The notes below the pieces were generated by a model. That model was not told the DNA's origin. It did not search any database and saw nothing but the letters and a program-made list of their open reading frames with translations. From the NCBI GenBank assembly GCA_030550025.1, contig JAUQQC010000002.1:68356-132355 (forward strand): DNA of 64,000 nucleotides. Reading direction: 5' to 3'. Origin of the DNA: Acidobacteriota bacterium (lineage in GTDB: Bacteria > Acidobacteriota > Blastocatellia > HR10). Both the position numbers and the translations under genes were made by a program. Each line of letters starts with the position of its first letter. Positions within the stretch are counted from its first letter, which is position 1. This document shows positions 44,201-52,781 of this stretch, in pieces.

Positions 44201-44582
44201 GAAGAAGTGCGCTCGCGATCACTTTCGTCGTCGCGAAAAGTCCAGGGGATAAAGCGCGATGCCCGGAGATCATCAGTGGTTCGAGCCACGAGCGGCTTCC
44301 CAAAAGTACGAGCGCCCAAAACCCGATGCCGAGTTCCATGAGCGCATAAGCGCGGAGCAGCTCCGAAGGTCGCGACCACCGCGTCGTCCGTCGCCCGAAG
44401 CCGTAACTGCCGATCGCTAATCCGCCCATGAAGACGGCGAGGATGAGGCTCGTGGAGAGGAGCGGGTTCCCCAGTAGGAACGAGAGCGCGCGCATCCAGA
44501 GGACTTCGTAGAGGAGGCCGCAAAATCCCGAGAGCAGGAAGCTCAGCATCAACGCATGTCGGAGGCGACGGCTCGACATCAT
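41223..44582 (-). CDS. Fusion of MFS-like membrane domain, spermidine-synthase-like domain and TPR repeats
   Basis: A protein of 1119 residues from ATG 44582. About fourteen hydrophobic helices cover residues 1-490. A spermidine-synthase-like Rossmann domain follows (about 510-770) with GLGSGVTAGAAL, VDIVEISPEVVQAA and LGDGRNFLL. The position expected to carry the catalytic aspartate (DxxDP) reads SEPSNPWMAG. The last 300 residues are TPR-like helical repeats (ALERNPRARESLDGL, LQADPENGLALFHLAAL, ALDRDPLHMESYLGLAEAL). Membrane-fused SpeE-like proteins are widespread in environmental bacteria, and their product is mostly unknown. The TPR tail suggests docking of a partner on the cytoplasmic side. 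Confidence 0.88.
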   Translation of the reverse strand: MMSSRRLRHALMLSFLLSGFCGLLYEVLWMRALSFLLGNPLLSTSLILAVFMGGLAIGSYGFGRRTTRWSRPSELLRAYALMELGIGFWALVLLGSRSWLEPLMISGHRALSPGLFATTKVIASALLLLPPTMLMGGTFPVLGAFFGRGRFAQLGGEIGRLYAINTFGAAAGSFSSGFLLIPALGLSRTQMLAVALNVLVAVIAFGCARAATSAERREALLSTGGRTDSIPDSTKRRGAAPRTSPAHPSFLLAIFFFSGFAALLYEVAYTRVLALLLGPTVYAFSLMLTMFILGLALGSRLFASWSDRWGERANGQEKLTWLLASLYILLGLSVAATVPIFNRLPLLVGEIVQTHAEHHARLQLWQGAMIAGLLLVPTMLSGAAFPTIVKLYVREEHAIGGDMGRALAANTTGAVLGSLLTGLLLIPHLGTERAFWIGILVNVGISAGLLLRLSIRAGIRLGLVASLFGLFFLLFGFLPRWDVERLSAGLYKYAPYYADVDADVIAHRGDLLFYKEGALATVAVRRVGEEHQLSLDGKVDASDGGADMFTQKLLAHLPLLLADRPRRACVIGLGSGVTAGAALKHPLERVDIVEISPEVVQAARFFEHVNDRVLDDPRARLILGDGRNFLLFTGESYDAIISEPSNPWMAGMSALFTREFFQLVRARLTDGGLFGQWFHNYNMPLQDLKTLLRTFHAVFPRAFLWALNENDLLLIGAKDPAFDLDLSRLERNFHRAAVREDLRRLGIMDLYTVLSLYVMRDDDLDRFAQGAPLHTDDHPILEFSSPRAMHAQTSRSNLQALREFPRALPPPPAIRTVLQRATWESVQNKGQMYERAESFAEAFEEYRRALERNPRARESLDGLRRVARTREQRAEAKALYERLLQDDARNLDARLALAAWYEEEERYDHCLALLREEVERIFSRSPRRRATSSRATPDDARLLERYTACLAGAREFAALEETCRRWLQADPENGLALFHLAALRFQRGELADALRLARRSVEANPHHFKARTLLAMIYAEMGETTRARALFEEITRAHSDQALAYYNYGLFLLNTGQLREAREQFQKALDRDPLHMESYLGLAEALWRSGQKREARTWARRVLRRDPHNPLAREILNAR

Positions 44583-44594
44583 TCTGGTGCCGGA

Positions 44595-44624
44595 AGTGTA
44601 TCCGAAGAGGCGGTCGGGGGTCAA
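44595..44624 (-). promoter_or_regulatory. Promoter of the MFS/SpeE/TPR gene
   Basis: On the minus strand TTGACC (44619-44624), 18 bp, and TACACT (44595-44600). Only 12 bases separate the -10 from ATG 44582, so the leader would be about six bases, almost leaderless. Confidence 0.6.
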
Positions 44625-44688
44625 TTCGGCGGAGACCGCATGCCGACGGCGGTGAAGGCGAGGACCGTCATCGTGGCGGGAGAAACGG

Positions 44689-44717
44689 TTGCCTTGCGCG
44701 TGGATTTATGGTATAAC
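44689..44717 (+). promoter_or_regulatory. Promoter of the TonB receptor gene
   Basis: TTGCCT (44689-44694), 17 bp, and TATAAC (44712-44717). The leader of about 35 bases carries AAGGAGGGGG before ATG 44759. Confidence 0.7.
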
Positions 44718-44758
44718 GTGCGCCGCTCGTGAATCCAAATTAAGGAGGGGGTGAGGGT

Positions 44759-47635
44759 ATGACGAAAAGGTGGTGGGGTTTGGCACTCGCTCTTCTCCTC
44801 AGTGCGTCGCCTCTTCCCCTGTTCGCTCAGGAGATCACCGGGCACATCAACGGGCGCGTCACCGATGAGAAGGGCGATCCGATTCCGGGAGTGAAGGTCG
44901 CGCTCACAAGTCCCGTGCTGATGGGCGAGCGCGTGACGACGACGAGCGAGCTGGGCACGTATGCGTTCACGGCCTTGCCGCCGGGCATGTACGCGCTCAA
45001 GTTCGAGGCATCGGGATTCAAGACGCTCATCCGCACGGACATCGAAGTGCGCGTCGGGTTCACGGCGACCATCAACGTGAAACTCGAAGTGGCAGCCATT
45101 GAAGAATCCGTGACGGTCGTTGGCGAGACGCCGATCCTAGATGTCTCGACGACGCAGGTGGGCGTCAATTACACGGAGCGGTTGTTGAAGGAGCTGCCGA
45201 CGGCGCGCGACATCTGGGTGACGCTGGCGATGACCCCGGGCATTACGATGATCGGGCGGCATGATGTCGGCGGCTCGACCGCGGGGACGCAGACGGGCTA
45301 TCGAAACTATGGCGCGCAGGGCCAGAACTGGCCGAACATTGATGGGGTGATCACGGCGGAGGGATCTGCGGCCGCTGGCTTCTACTACGACTACGGCGCG
45401 TTCACCGAGATGCAGATCGTGGCGGCATCCAATAGCGCGGAGGTCCCCGTCCCCGGCACTTTCATCAACACGGTCATCAAGACGGGAACAAACGAGTTTC
45501 ATGGCGACTTCTACGTGGACTATGAGCGCGAGGGCTGGAACTCCGATAACGTGAAAGGGCGGAGTTACCGACTGCCGACGGGAGCAATCCTTCCGCTTGT
45601 GGACATGGGCATCCCGCGCGCGGCCAAGATCAAGCTCTACAACGACTGGAATGCGAACGCGGGTGGACGGATCATTCGCGATAAGCTCTGGTGGTTCGCT
45701 TCCTGGCGCGATCAGCGCAACCATGCCGGTGCGCTCGGCTGGGTCTCCCCAAAGGGGGAGAAGGACCTCTTCCCCACGCGCTTGCAGAATCAAACGATCA
45801 AGCTGACGTATCAACTCACGCCGAAGAATACGATCCATTGGTTCGCGCAAGGGGGGCGTAAGATCCAGCCCTATCGCAACTGGCTCGCGCCAGCGCCAGA
45901 TCGGTTCACCTCTCCCGATGCCGTCGCCAATCAAGATTCGTGGTCCTGGGCGGGAAAGATCCAGTGGGTCTCAACGCTCACGCCGAAGGTGTTGCTGGAT
46001 GTGAACGTGGGACACATGGGCTATGACTGGCCGCAGCGTCCGTACAGCAATCGGCCGCGTTACCGCGATTTCAATAACTCGCTCTTTCAAATCGGTCCGC
46101 CCGAAGGTGCCTTCTTCCTGAACGAGCAGCGGCGCTGGCAATGGCAGGGCCACCTCTCCTGGCGTGTGGATAATTTCCTGCGCGGGAGCCATAACCTGAA
46201 GTTCGGCGTCTGGCGACTCTTCGAGGCGCGGCGGCGAACGGAATACGGCGTCTGGGCGGGCAATGCGCAGGACGTCGTCTACTGGTTCCGCGGCTGTACG
46301 GGCGTGGCGCCGAACCTCTCCTGCGATACGGCGACGCCGGTCGAAATCCGGCAGTACAGCTATCCCTGGTTCTTCCATCACGGGCTGCACACGACGTCGT
46401 TCTTCGTGCAAGACGGGTGGGAGTTGGGGCGGCACCTCCGACTCAATCTCGGGATGCGCCTGGATAGCTACCGCAATTTCTGGCGGGATCAGAAGCAGCC
46501 GGCGGGGCGCTTCCAGCAGGAGTACGTGATCCCGAAAAACGATGACGTACTCAATTGGACGAGCGTCGCCCCGCGCTTGGGCCTGGCCTGGGACCTCTTC
46601 GGCAATACGAAGACCGTGATTCGCCTGAGCTACGGGCGCTACTACTTCAATCCGAGCACGGACATCGTGGCGGCTGTCAATCCCTCAACGCTCACCTACA
46701 AGCGATTCGCGTGGAACGACAAGAACGGCGATCGCGATTGGTCGCCCGATGAGTTGACGCTGATCGCCGTCGTCGGCGGGCAGAATCGAACGCTCGATCC
46801 GAACGTTAAGCATCCGTACACGGATGAGTTCACGGCAGGGATCGAACGGGAGTTGATGCGCGACCTCTCGGTCCGCTTCAACGTCGTGCGGAAGTTCGAG
46901 AAGGATCGGTGGACGAGCTTTCCGCTCCATGCCCCCTTCTCGGCCTACGCTGTGCCGGTGACGGTGACCGATCCCGGACGCGATGGGCGGGTCGGGACTT
47001 CGGACGATCGTCAAATCACGCTCTATGATATTGACGATGTGGCTCGGCTGGCGAATCCGCGGTTCCTCATCGCGACGAATCCGGCCTATCAGAACAACTT
47101 CACGGCCTATGAGATCGAGGTCTTCAAACGGATGTCGCGACGGTGGATGTTGATCACCGGATACACGATCGAGAAGCTCAACGGTTGGACCGAGGGGCTC
47201 AATGATCAATATCCGACTAATCCCAATGCCTTGCTCAACAGCGCCCGTCACACGTGGGAATGGCTCTACAAGCTGCAAGGGATTTACGAGTTGCCCTGGG
47301 GCTTGCAGTTCAGCACGGTCTTCAAGCACCAGCGGGGCGATCCGTATCAGCGAACGTTCGCCGCGACGCTCCCGAAGCTGCGGACGGTCACCGTCGTGGC
47401 CGAGGGGTTCGATTCCGGCTTGCGCTTGCCGAATGTCAATCTCTGGGACGTGCGGTTTATGAAGCGCTTCCGGATCGCCGAACGGCATCGCGTGGATGCG
47501 ATGTTCGATCTCTTCAACGTGCTCAATGCGAACACGCCATTGGCGGTTGTGACGACGACGGGAGCGCGCTTCGGGCAGCCGACGCGCATCCTGGGGCCGC
47601 GCGTCTTTCGGTTGGCATTCCGGTACTCGTTCTGA
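44759..47635 (+). CDS. TonB-dependent outer-membrane receptor, Oar/carboxypeptidase-regulatory-like type
   Basis: A protein of 958 residues. A signal peptide (WWGLALALLLSASPLPLFAQ) leads to a carboxypeptidase regulatory-like domain (about 26-110, GHINGRVTDEKGDPIPGVKVAL). A plug-like region follows (ETPILDVSTTQVGVNYTERLLKELP and the GYRNYGAQGQNWPNIDG stretch). Then comes a barrel of about 700 residues ending FRLAFRYSF, with the terminal phenylalanine used for outer-membrane assembly. Such receptors import polymers or peptides in Acidobacteriota and Bacteroidota with TonB energy. An M20-type peptidase and a giant Asp-box protein follow on the same strand, so peptide or glycan uptake is plausible. 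Confidence 0.94.
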   Translation: MTKRWWGLALALLLSASPLPLFAQEITGHINGRVTDEKGDPIPGVKVALTSPVLMGERVTTTSELGTYAFTALPPGMYALKFEASGFKTLIRTDIEVRVGFTATINVKLEVAAIEESVTVVGETPILDVSTTQVGVNYTERLLKELPTARDIWVTLAMTPGITMIGRHDVGGSTAGTQTGYRNYGAQGQNWPNIDGVITAEGSAAAGFYYDYGAFTEMQIVAASNSAEVPVPGTFINTVIKTGTNEFHGDFYVDYEREGWNSDNVKGRSYRLPTGAILPLVDMGIPRAAKIKLYNDWNANAGGRIIRDKLWWFASWRDQRNHAGALGWVSPKGEKDLFPTRLQNQTIKLTYQLTPKNTIHWFAQGGRKIQPYRNWLAPAPDRFTSPDAVANQDSWSWAGKIQWVSTLTPKVLLDVNVGHMGYDWPQRPYSNRPRYRDFNNSLFQIGPPEGAFFLNEQRRWQWQGHLSWRVDNFLRGSHNLKFGVWRLFEARRRTEYGVWAGNAQDVVYWFRGCTGVAPNLSCDTATPVEIRQYSYPWFFHHGLHTTSFFVQDGWELGRHLRLNLGMRLDSYRNFWRDQKQPAGRFQQEYVIPKNDDVLNWTSVAPRLGLAWDLFGNTKTVIRLSYGRYYFNPSTDIVAAVNPSTLTYKRFAWNDKNGDRDWSPDELTLIAVVGGQNRTLDPNVKHPYTDEFTAGIERELMRDLSVRFNVVRKFEKDRWTSFPLHAPFSAYAVPVTVTDPGRDGRVGTSDDRQITLYDIDDVARLANPRFLIATNPAYQNNFTAYEIEVFKRMSRRWMLITGYTIEKLNGWTEGLNDQYPTNPNALLNSARHTWEWLYKLQGIYELPWGLQFSTVFKHQRGDPYQRTFAATLPKLRTVTVVAEGFDSGLRLPNVNLWDVRFMKRFRIAERHRVDAMFDLFNVLNANTPLAVVTTTGARFGQPTRILGPRVFRLAFRYSF

Positions 47636-47643
47636 GTGGGTGA

Positions 47644-47678
47644 GCCGTCGGTCGTGCGGAGTGCGCGCGGCCGACGGC
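47644..47678 (+). terminator. Hairpin after the TonB receptor gene
   Basis: GCCGTCGG (47644-47651) pairs with CCGACGGC (47671-47678), starting nine bases after the stop. No T-run follows. Confidence 0.4.
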
Positions 47679-47802
47679 GCCCGCGATTCTCGAATATGGC
47701 AGTGAGAGCCGTTTCGCCCTCCATCCGCTGAAGGGGTGAGTTGATCTCGCTGCCGATTTTTTTCTCTTCTCGAACGCCCTGCGGGGGAAAGGAGGACAAG
47801 CG

Positions 47803-49356
47803 ATGAAGCTGACGCGGAAGGAGTTCCTGGAGTTCACCACTCGAGCCATGATGGGCGCACTGGTCGCGCCCGATTTCTTCCATTTCTTGGAAGCACCGCG
47901 CGGGTTCATCGAGGACATCCTTGAATCGCCGCGCGTGAAGAAGATCCACAAGTACATCGAGGAGCACAAGGAGGAACATATCGCCAAGATCCAGCGCGAT
48001 CTCCGGCAGCCTTCCGTGAGCAGTTGGAACTTGGGGATTCAAGAGATGGCCGAGCTGATGCGGGAATCGTTCAAAGCGTTGGGGTGTAAGGAAGCGGAGC
48101 TGGTCAAGACGGATGGCTATCCAGGCGTCTGGGCGTGGTACGATGCGGGCGCGCCCAAGACGATCTCGACCTACATGATGTACGATACACAGCCCTTCAA
48201 TGAGAAGGAGTGGTCCTCGCCACCGCTGGCAGCCAATCGGGTGAAGATGGACCCATTCGGCGAGGTGATCATCGCGCGAGGGGCGATCAACTCCAAAGGC
48301 CCGAATCGCATGTTCCTGAACGCGTGCGAGGCGATCATCGCTTGCGAGGGGAAGCTGCCTCTCAACATCATGTTCACATGCGATGGGGAGGAGGAACAAG
48401 GCAGCCCGCATTTCCATCAAGTGCTCGCCCCGTACATCTCTCGACTTAAGACGTGTCGCGCGCATTTGAGCGCCGGCCCATCGCAGAATCGCGATGGATT
48501 CGTCAACATGTACCTAGGCAACAAGGGGATCGCCTACGTGGAGCTGGAGTGTCATGGCCGATACTGGGGGCGTGGGCCGCAGCGCATGCCCATTCACTCG
48601 AGCCGCAAGGCGATTTTAGACAGTCCCGTCTGGCGCTTGGTGAAGGCCCTCTCGACGATGGTGGACGAGACGGGCAATAAGATCCTGATCGAGGGCTACT
48701 ACGATGCCATCGTGCCGCCCACCGAAGAAGAAGTGATGCTCGTCAACACGTTGATCGCGCGATTCGGCGAACGCGCGCTCGCCTCCGAGCGCGAGAACGT
48801 GAAGGTGTGGATGAACGATTGGTCGGCGGCCGAAGCGATCTGGCATCTCGTCTTCGATACGACGCTTAACATCAACGGCATCTGGGCGGGCTACACGGGG
48901 CCGGGTTCGGCGACGATCCTGCCCGAGAAGGCGGCCGTGAAGATCGACAGCCGGCTCGTCCCGAATCAGGCGATTGATGAACAGATCGCGCTCATTCGCC
49001 GCCATCTCGACAAACATGGCTTCAGCGATATCAAGATGACGAAGCTCGGTGGCGGCGACGAATGGTCCCGCACGAGCGTTCGCGCGCCGGTCGTGCAGGC
49101 CGTGCTCTCCGTGTATAAGCATTATGGGATTGAGCCTGCGATCTGGCCGCGCTCGGCCGGTTCGAGTCCGCAGGCGCAATACACGCGTCCGCCGCTCAAC
49201 TTGCCCGCCTGTTCGGGCGGACTCGGCCATGGCGGTCGCGCGCATGCCGTTGACGAATATCTGGTGATCGAAGGGAACGATCGCGTCGCCGGGCTTGTCA
49301 AGGCCGAGCAGTCTATTGTAGACATCCTCTTCGCGTACGCCTACTGGCCGGAGTGA
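47803..49356 (+). CDS. M20-type peptidase homologue with altered metal site, exported
   Basis: A protein of 517 residues. The N-terminus LTRKEFLEFTTRAMMGALVAP resembles a twin-arginine signal with RK in place of RR. The M20 layout is clear: MYDTQPF, ARGAINSKGPNRMF, CDGEEEQGSP, KIDSRLVPNQ and a C-terminal GLGHGGRAHAVDEY. The metal residues differ from the family. The first His of HxDxxP is Met, and the bridging Asp of GRGxxDxKG is Asn; the Glu-Glu pair, the acidic ligand and the last His remain. It may be a binding protein, use one metal, or have a changed chemistry. Ribosome site GGAAAGGAGG precedes ATG. Confidence 0.85.
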   Translation: MKLTRKEFLEFTTRAMMGALVAPDFFHFLEAPRGFIEDILESPRVKKIHKYIEEHKEEHIAKIQRDLRQPSVSSWNLGIQEMAELMRESFKALGCKEAELVKTDGYPGVWAWYDAGAPKTISTYMMYDTQPFNEKEWSSPPLAANRVKMDPFGEVIIARGAINSKGPNRMFLNACEAIIACEGKLPLNIMFTCDGEEEQGSPHFHQVLAPYISRLKTCRAHLSAGPSQNRDGFVNMYLGNKGIAYVELECHGRYWGRGPQRMPIHSSRKAILDSPVWRLVKALSTMVDETGNKILIEGYYDAIVPPTEEEVMLVNTLIARFGERALASERENVKVWMNDWSAAEAIWHLVFDTTLNINGIWAGYTGPGSATILPEKAAVKIDSRLVPNQAIDEQIALIRRHLDKHGFSDIKMTKLGGGDEWSRTSVRAPVVQAVLSVYKHYGIEPAIWPRSAGSSPQAQYTRPPLNLPACSGGLGHGGRAHAVDEYLVIEGNDRVAGLVKAEQSIVDILFAYAYWPE

Positions 49357-49365
49357 AGGAGGCGA

Positions 49366-49399
49366 GCCGGAGGGGATGCGTAGGGGCCTCTCCTCCGGC
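49366..49399 (+). terminator. Hairpin after the M20-type gene
   Basis: GCCGGAGG (49366-49373) pairs with CCTCCGGC (49392-49399). It begins ten bases past the stop and has no T-run. Confidence 0.4.
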
Positions 49400-49452
49400 C
49401 GAGATCGTCTCCGAAACTCACCGGGCATGATTTCGTGAGGGAGGGGGGGGAT

Positions 49453-52400
49453 ATGCGGAGCAGGCTGATGGGATCTCGACGACGGTTCGCATGGTTCGTC
49501 CTCTTTGTGCTCCTGCTTCTTGGGTTCCACTCGCTTTTCTCGCCGTCGGCGTTTGGGACCGCTCAAGAGCGCGCGCTGCGGTATGATCCGAAGCTCTATC
49601 AGGCGATGCAATGGCGCCTGATCGGACCGTTTCGCGGCGGGCGCGTGACGGCTGTCGCTGGCGTGCCGAGCCAACCGCTGGTCTTCTACATGGGCGCGAC
49701 CGGGGGAGGTGTTTGGAAGACTGAAGACGGGGGCATGACCTGGCGGAATATCTCCGATGGGTATTTCAAGACGGGCTCGATCGGCGCGATCGCCGTCGCC
49801 GATTCGGACCCGAACGTCCTTTACGTTGGCACGGGCGAGGCGTGCCCGCGCGGCAACGTCTCGCATGGGGACGGGGTGTACAAATCCACCGATGGCGGGA
49901 AGACGTGGGTGAACGTGGGGTTGCGCGATACGCGCCATATCGCGCGGATTCGCATCCATCCGCAGAATCCGGATCTCGTTTATGTCGCGGCGCTCGGGCA
50001 TGTCTTCGGTCCCAATGAGGAACGCGGCATCTTCCGCTCCAAGGATGGAGGGAAGACGTGGGAGAAGATCCTCTACGTGGATGAGAAGACGGGCGCGATT
50101 GATCTGGCCATGGATCCGACCAATCCCCGTATCCTCTATGCTGCGTTTTGGCAAGTCTTACGTCAGCCTTGGGCGCTCATAAGCGGTGGTCCTGGCAGCG
50201 GACTTTACAAGACGACCGATGGCGGCGACACGTGGACCAAGCTGACGAATGGGCTCCCGCAGGGGATCAAGGGGCGCATTGGCGTCGCCGTCTCTCCAGC
50301 ACGACCCGATCGCGTCTGGGCGATCGTGGAAGCCGAAGATGGGGGCGTCTTTCGCTCCGACGATGGAGGGCGAAGTTGGAGGCTCGTGAATCGGGAGCGA
50401 AAGTTGCGCCAGCGCGCGTGGTATTACTCGCACATCTATGCCGATCCGAAGGACCCTGATACGGTCTATGTCCTCAACGTGCAATTCTTCAAATCCATCG
50501 ACGGAGGGCGCACCTTCGACATCACCATTCGTGCGCCGCATGGGGATCATCACGACCTCTGGATCAATCCGAACGATCCGCAGATCATGATCAACGGCAA
50601 TGACGGCGGAGCGAACGTCACGTTCAATGGCGGACAGACGTGGTCGCCGCAGAGCAATCAACCGACGGCGCAATTCTATCGCGTGGCTGTGGACAATCGG
50701 TTCCCCTACTTCGTGTATGGTGCGCAGCAGGACAACACGACCGTCGCCATCGCCAGCCGCACGACGGGTCCGGGCATTGATCGGCCAGACTGGTATCCGG
50801 TCGGCGGCGGCGAGAGCGGATATGTGATCCCGCACCCGCAGGATCCGAACATCGTCTACGCGGGTAGCTATGGCGGGCTCATCACCCGATACGACCATCG
50901 CACGCGGCAGGCACGCAACATCACGGCCTGGCCGCAGACGGCCGTCGGCGAAGCGGCCAAGAATCTGAAGTATCGCTTCCAGTGGAACGCCCCTATCCTC
51001 ATCTCGCCCCATGATCCGAAGGTCCTCTATCATGCGGCCCAGGTGCTCTTGAAATCCACCGACGAGGGGCAGACGTGGCAGGAGATCAGCCCCGATCTCA
51101 CGCGCAACGACAAGAGCAAGCAGGACTATTCCGGTGGGCCGATCACGCGGGACAACACGGGCGTGGAAGTCTACGGTACGATCTTCGCCCTGGCCGAATC
51201 GCCGCGTCAGGCGGGAGTCATCTGGGCAGGCACCGATGACGGGCTCGTCTGGGTCACGCGCAATGGGGGGAAGAATTGGGAGAACGTGACGCCGAAGGAG
51301 CTGCCCGAGTGGGGGACGGTCAACACGATCGAGGCTTCCCCACACGATCCGGCGACGGCCTACATCGCCGTACATCGCTACCGGCTCGACGACTACCGGC
51401 CCTATATCTTCAAGACGAACGACTACGGGAAGACGTGGAAGAAGATCACGCGCGGCTTGCCGGAAAACGACTTCGTGCGCGTCGTGCGCGAGGACCCGGT
51501 GCGGCGGGGCCTCCTCTATGCGGGGACGGAGACGGGCGTCTATGTCTCTTTCGACGATGGCGAGACATGGCAATCGCTGCAGCTGAATCTGCCGGTCGTT
51601 CCGATCCATGATCTCGTGGTGAAGGACACGGATCTCGTAGCAGCGACGCATGGGCGCTCGTTCTGGATCCTGGATGATCTGACGCCGCTGCGCGAGCTGA
51701 CGGATGCGGTCGCGCAAGCGGATATGCACCTCTTCACCCCGCGCGCGACCTATCGCATGGAGGGAGGGAGCGCCGAGATTCCGGGTCTGGGGAAGAATCC
51801 GCCCAACGGGGTGATCGTCTACTACTTCTTCAAGCAAAAGCCCGAGGGCGAGGTGAAGCTCGAATTCCTCGACGCGCGAGGTAACGTCATTCGGACGTTC
51901 AGCAGTCGCGCCCGCGAGGAGGAAGCCCCGCCCTCCCCGATGGCGGAGTTCTTCGGGATAGGGCCAGCGCCGCAACGAGTGCCCGCCGAGGCCGGCATGA
52001 ACCGATTCGTGTGGGACTTGCGGTATCCCGATCCCGTGCGCGTGCCCGGTGCTGTCACATGGGGGAGCGCGCGGGGACCGAAAGTCGTGCCGGGCACATA
52101 TCAGGTGCGCCTCGTCGTTGGCGGTCGGACACTCGTGCGCTCCTTCGAGGTGAGGAAGGATCCGCGCGTGACGGCGACGCAGGAAGAGCTGCAGGAGCAG
52201 TTCGATCTCCTCATGCAAATCCGGGATGCGATCACGGATGTGCACGCGGCGGTGAATCAACTGCGCGATGTGAAACGCCAACTCGAAGAGTTGACCAAGC
52301 GCCTGAGCAACCACCCACAAGGGCGAGCGCTCGCCGATTCCACGCGCGCGCTCCAGGAGCGGCTCACGCGCATCGAGGAGGAGTTGCTGCAGACGCGGAA

Positions 52401-52653
52401 TGAAGCGCCACAAGACCCGCTCAACTTCCCGCCCAAGCTCAACAACCAACTGATCACGCTCTATGGCGTTGTGGCCAGTGCCGACGCGCGTCCGACGGCG
52501 GCTGCCCGGGCGCGGTGGGAGGAGCTGAAGGCGGAGGTCGCGCGACAGCTCGGCGATCTCCGACAGGTCTTAGATCGAGACCTCGCCGACTTGAACCGGC
52601 GCGTGAAGGACCTGGGCATTCCGCCCATCTTCGTCACGGCGCCTCAGCAGTGA
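49453..52653 (+). CDS. Exported Asp-box (VPS10/sortilin-like) beta-propeller protein
   Basis: A protein of 1066 residues from ATG 49453, which follows GGAGGGGGGG; an in-frame GTG at 49435 precedes that site. A signal helix (WFVLFVLLLLGFHSL) precedes at least ten Asp-box motifs of the form SxDGGxTW, for example TEDGGMTW, STDGGKTW, SKDGGKTW, TTDGGDTW, SDDGGRSW and SFDDGETW, spread over residues 80-720. They form one or two large propellers. After about 780 come a beta domain and a helical C-terminus (EELTKRLSNHPQGRALADST). Proteins of this kind are labelled glycosyl hydrolase or sortilin-like; no catalytic residues can be assigned. Confidence 0.88.
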   Translation: MRSRLMGSRRRFAWFVLFVLLLLGFHSLFSPSAFGTAQERALRYDPKLYQAMQWRLIGPFRGGRVTAVAGVPSQPLVFYMGATGGGVWKTEDGGMTWRNISDGYFKTGSIGAIAVADSDPNVLYVGTGEACPRGNVSHGDGVYKSTDGGKTWVNVGLRDTRHIARIRIHPQNPDLVYVAALGHVFGPNEERGIFRSKDGGKTWEKILYVDEKTGAIDLAMDPTNPRILYAAFWQVLRQPWALISGGPGSGLYKTTDGGDTWTKLTNGLPQGIKGRIGVAVSPARPDRVWAIVEAEDGGVFRSDDGGRSWRLVNRERKLRQRAWYYSHIYADPKDPDTVYVLNVQFFKSIDGGRTFDITIRAPHGDHHDLWINPNDPQIMINGNDGGANVTFNGGQTWSPQSNQPTAQFYRVAVDNRFPYFVYGAQQDNTTVAIASRTTGPGIDRPDWYPVGGGESGYVIPHPQDPNIVYAGSYGGLITRYDHRTRQARNITAWPQTAVGEAAKNLKYRFQWNAPILISPHDPKVLYHAAQVLLKSTDEGQTWQEISPDLTRNDKSKQDYSGGPITRDNTGVEVYGTIFALAESPRQAGVIWAGTDDGLVWVTRNGGKNWENVTPKELPEWGTVNTIEASPHDPATAYIAVHRYRLDDYRPYIFKTNDYGKTWKKITRGLPENDFVRVVREDPVRRGLLYAGTETGVYVSFDDGETWQSLQLNLPVVPIHDLVVKDTDLVAATHGRSFWILDDLTPLRELTDAVAQADMHLFTPRATYRMEGGSAEIPGLGKNPPNGVIVYYFFKQKPEGEVKLEFLDARGNVIRTFSSRAREEEAPPSPMAEFFGIGPAPQRVPAEAGMNRFVWDLRYPDPVRVPGAVTWGSARGPKVVPGTYQVRLVVGGRTLVRSFEVRKDPRVTATQEELQEQFDLLMQIRDAITDVHAAVNQLRDVKRQLEELTKRLSNHPQGRALADSTRALQERLTRIEEELLQTRNEAPQDPLNFPPKLNNQLITLYGVVASADARPTAAARARWEELKAEVARQLGDLRQVLDRDLADLNRRVKDLGIPPIFVTAPQQ

Positions 52654-52674
52654 TCGCCTCTTCTGCGCCTTTGC

Positions 52675-52711
52675 GAGGCCTCTCCCCGGAGACGACACCG
52701 GGGGAGGCCTC
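52675..52711 (+). terminator. Large hairpin after the Asp-box gene
   Basis: GAGGCCTCTCCCCGG (52675-52689) pairs with CCGGGGGAGGCCTC (52698-52711) with one bulge. It is one of the most stable stems in the window but is not followed by a T-run. Confidence 0.5.
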
Positions 52712-52781
52712 GTTCGGTTGCCTTTCCCCTCTCGTCTGTGCTAGCTTTGCTCGCTCAACGAGAACGTGAGCGTGAGGGGGT

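Noticed and set aside
48616-50154. Minus-strand open frame of 512 codons across two genes
   Set aside because: It runs across the intergenic space between the M20-like and Asp-box genes with no recognised domain or ribosome site.
50158-52449. Minus-strand open frame of 763 codons opposite the Asp-box gene
   Set aside because: It is full of Arg, His and Asp in no domain pattern, and the plus strand has a clear exported repeat protein. It is a mirror frame caused by high G+C content.
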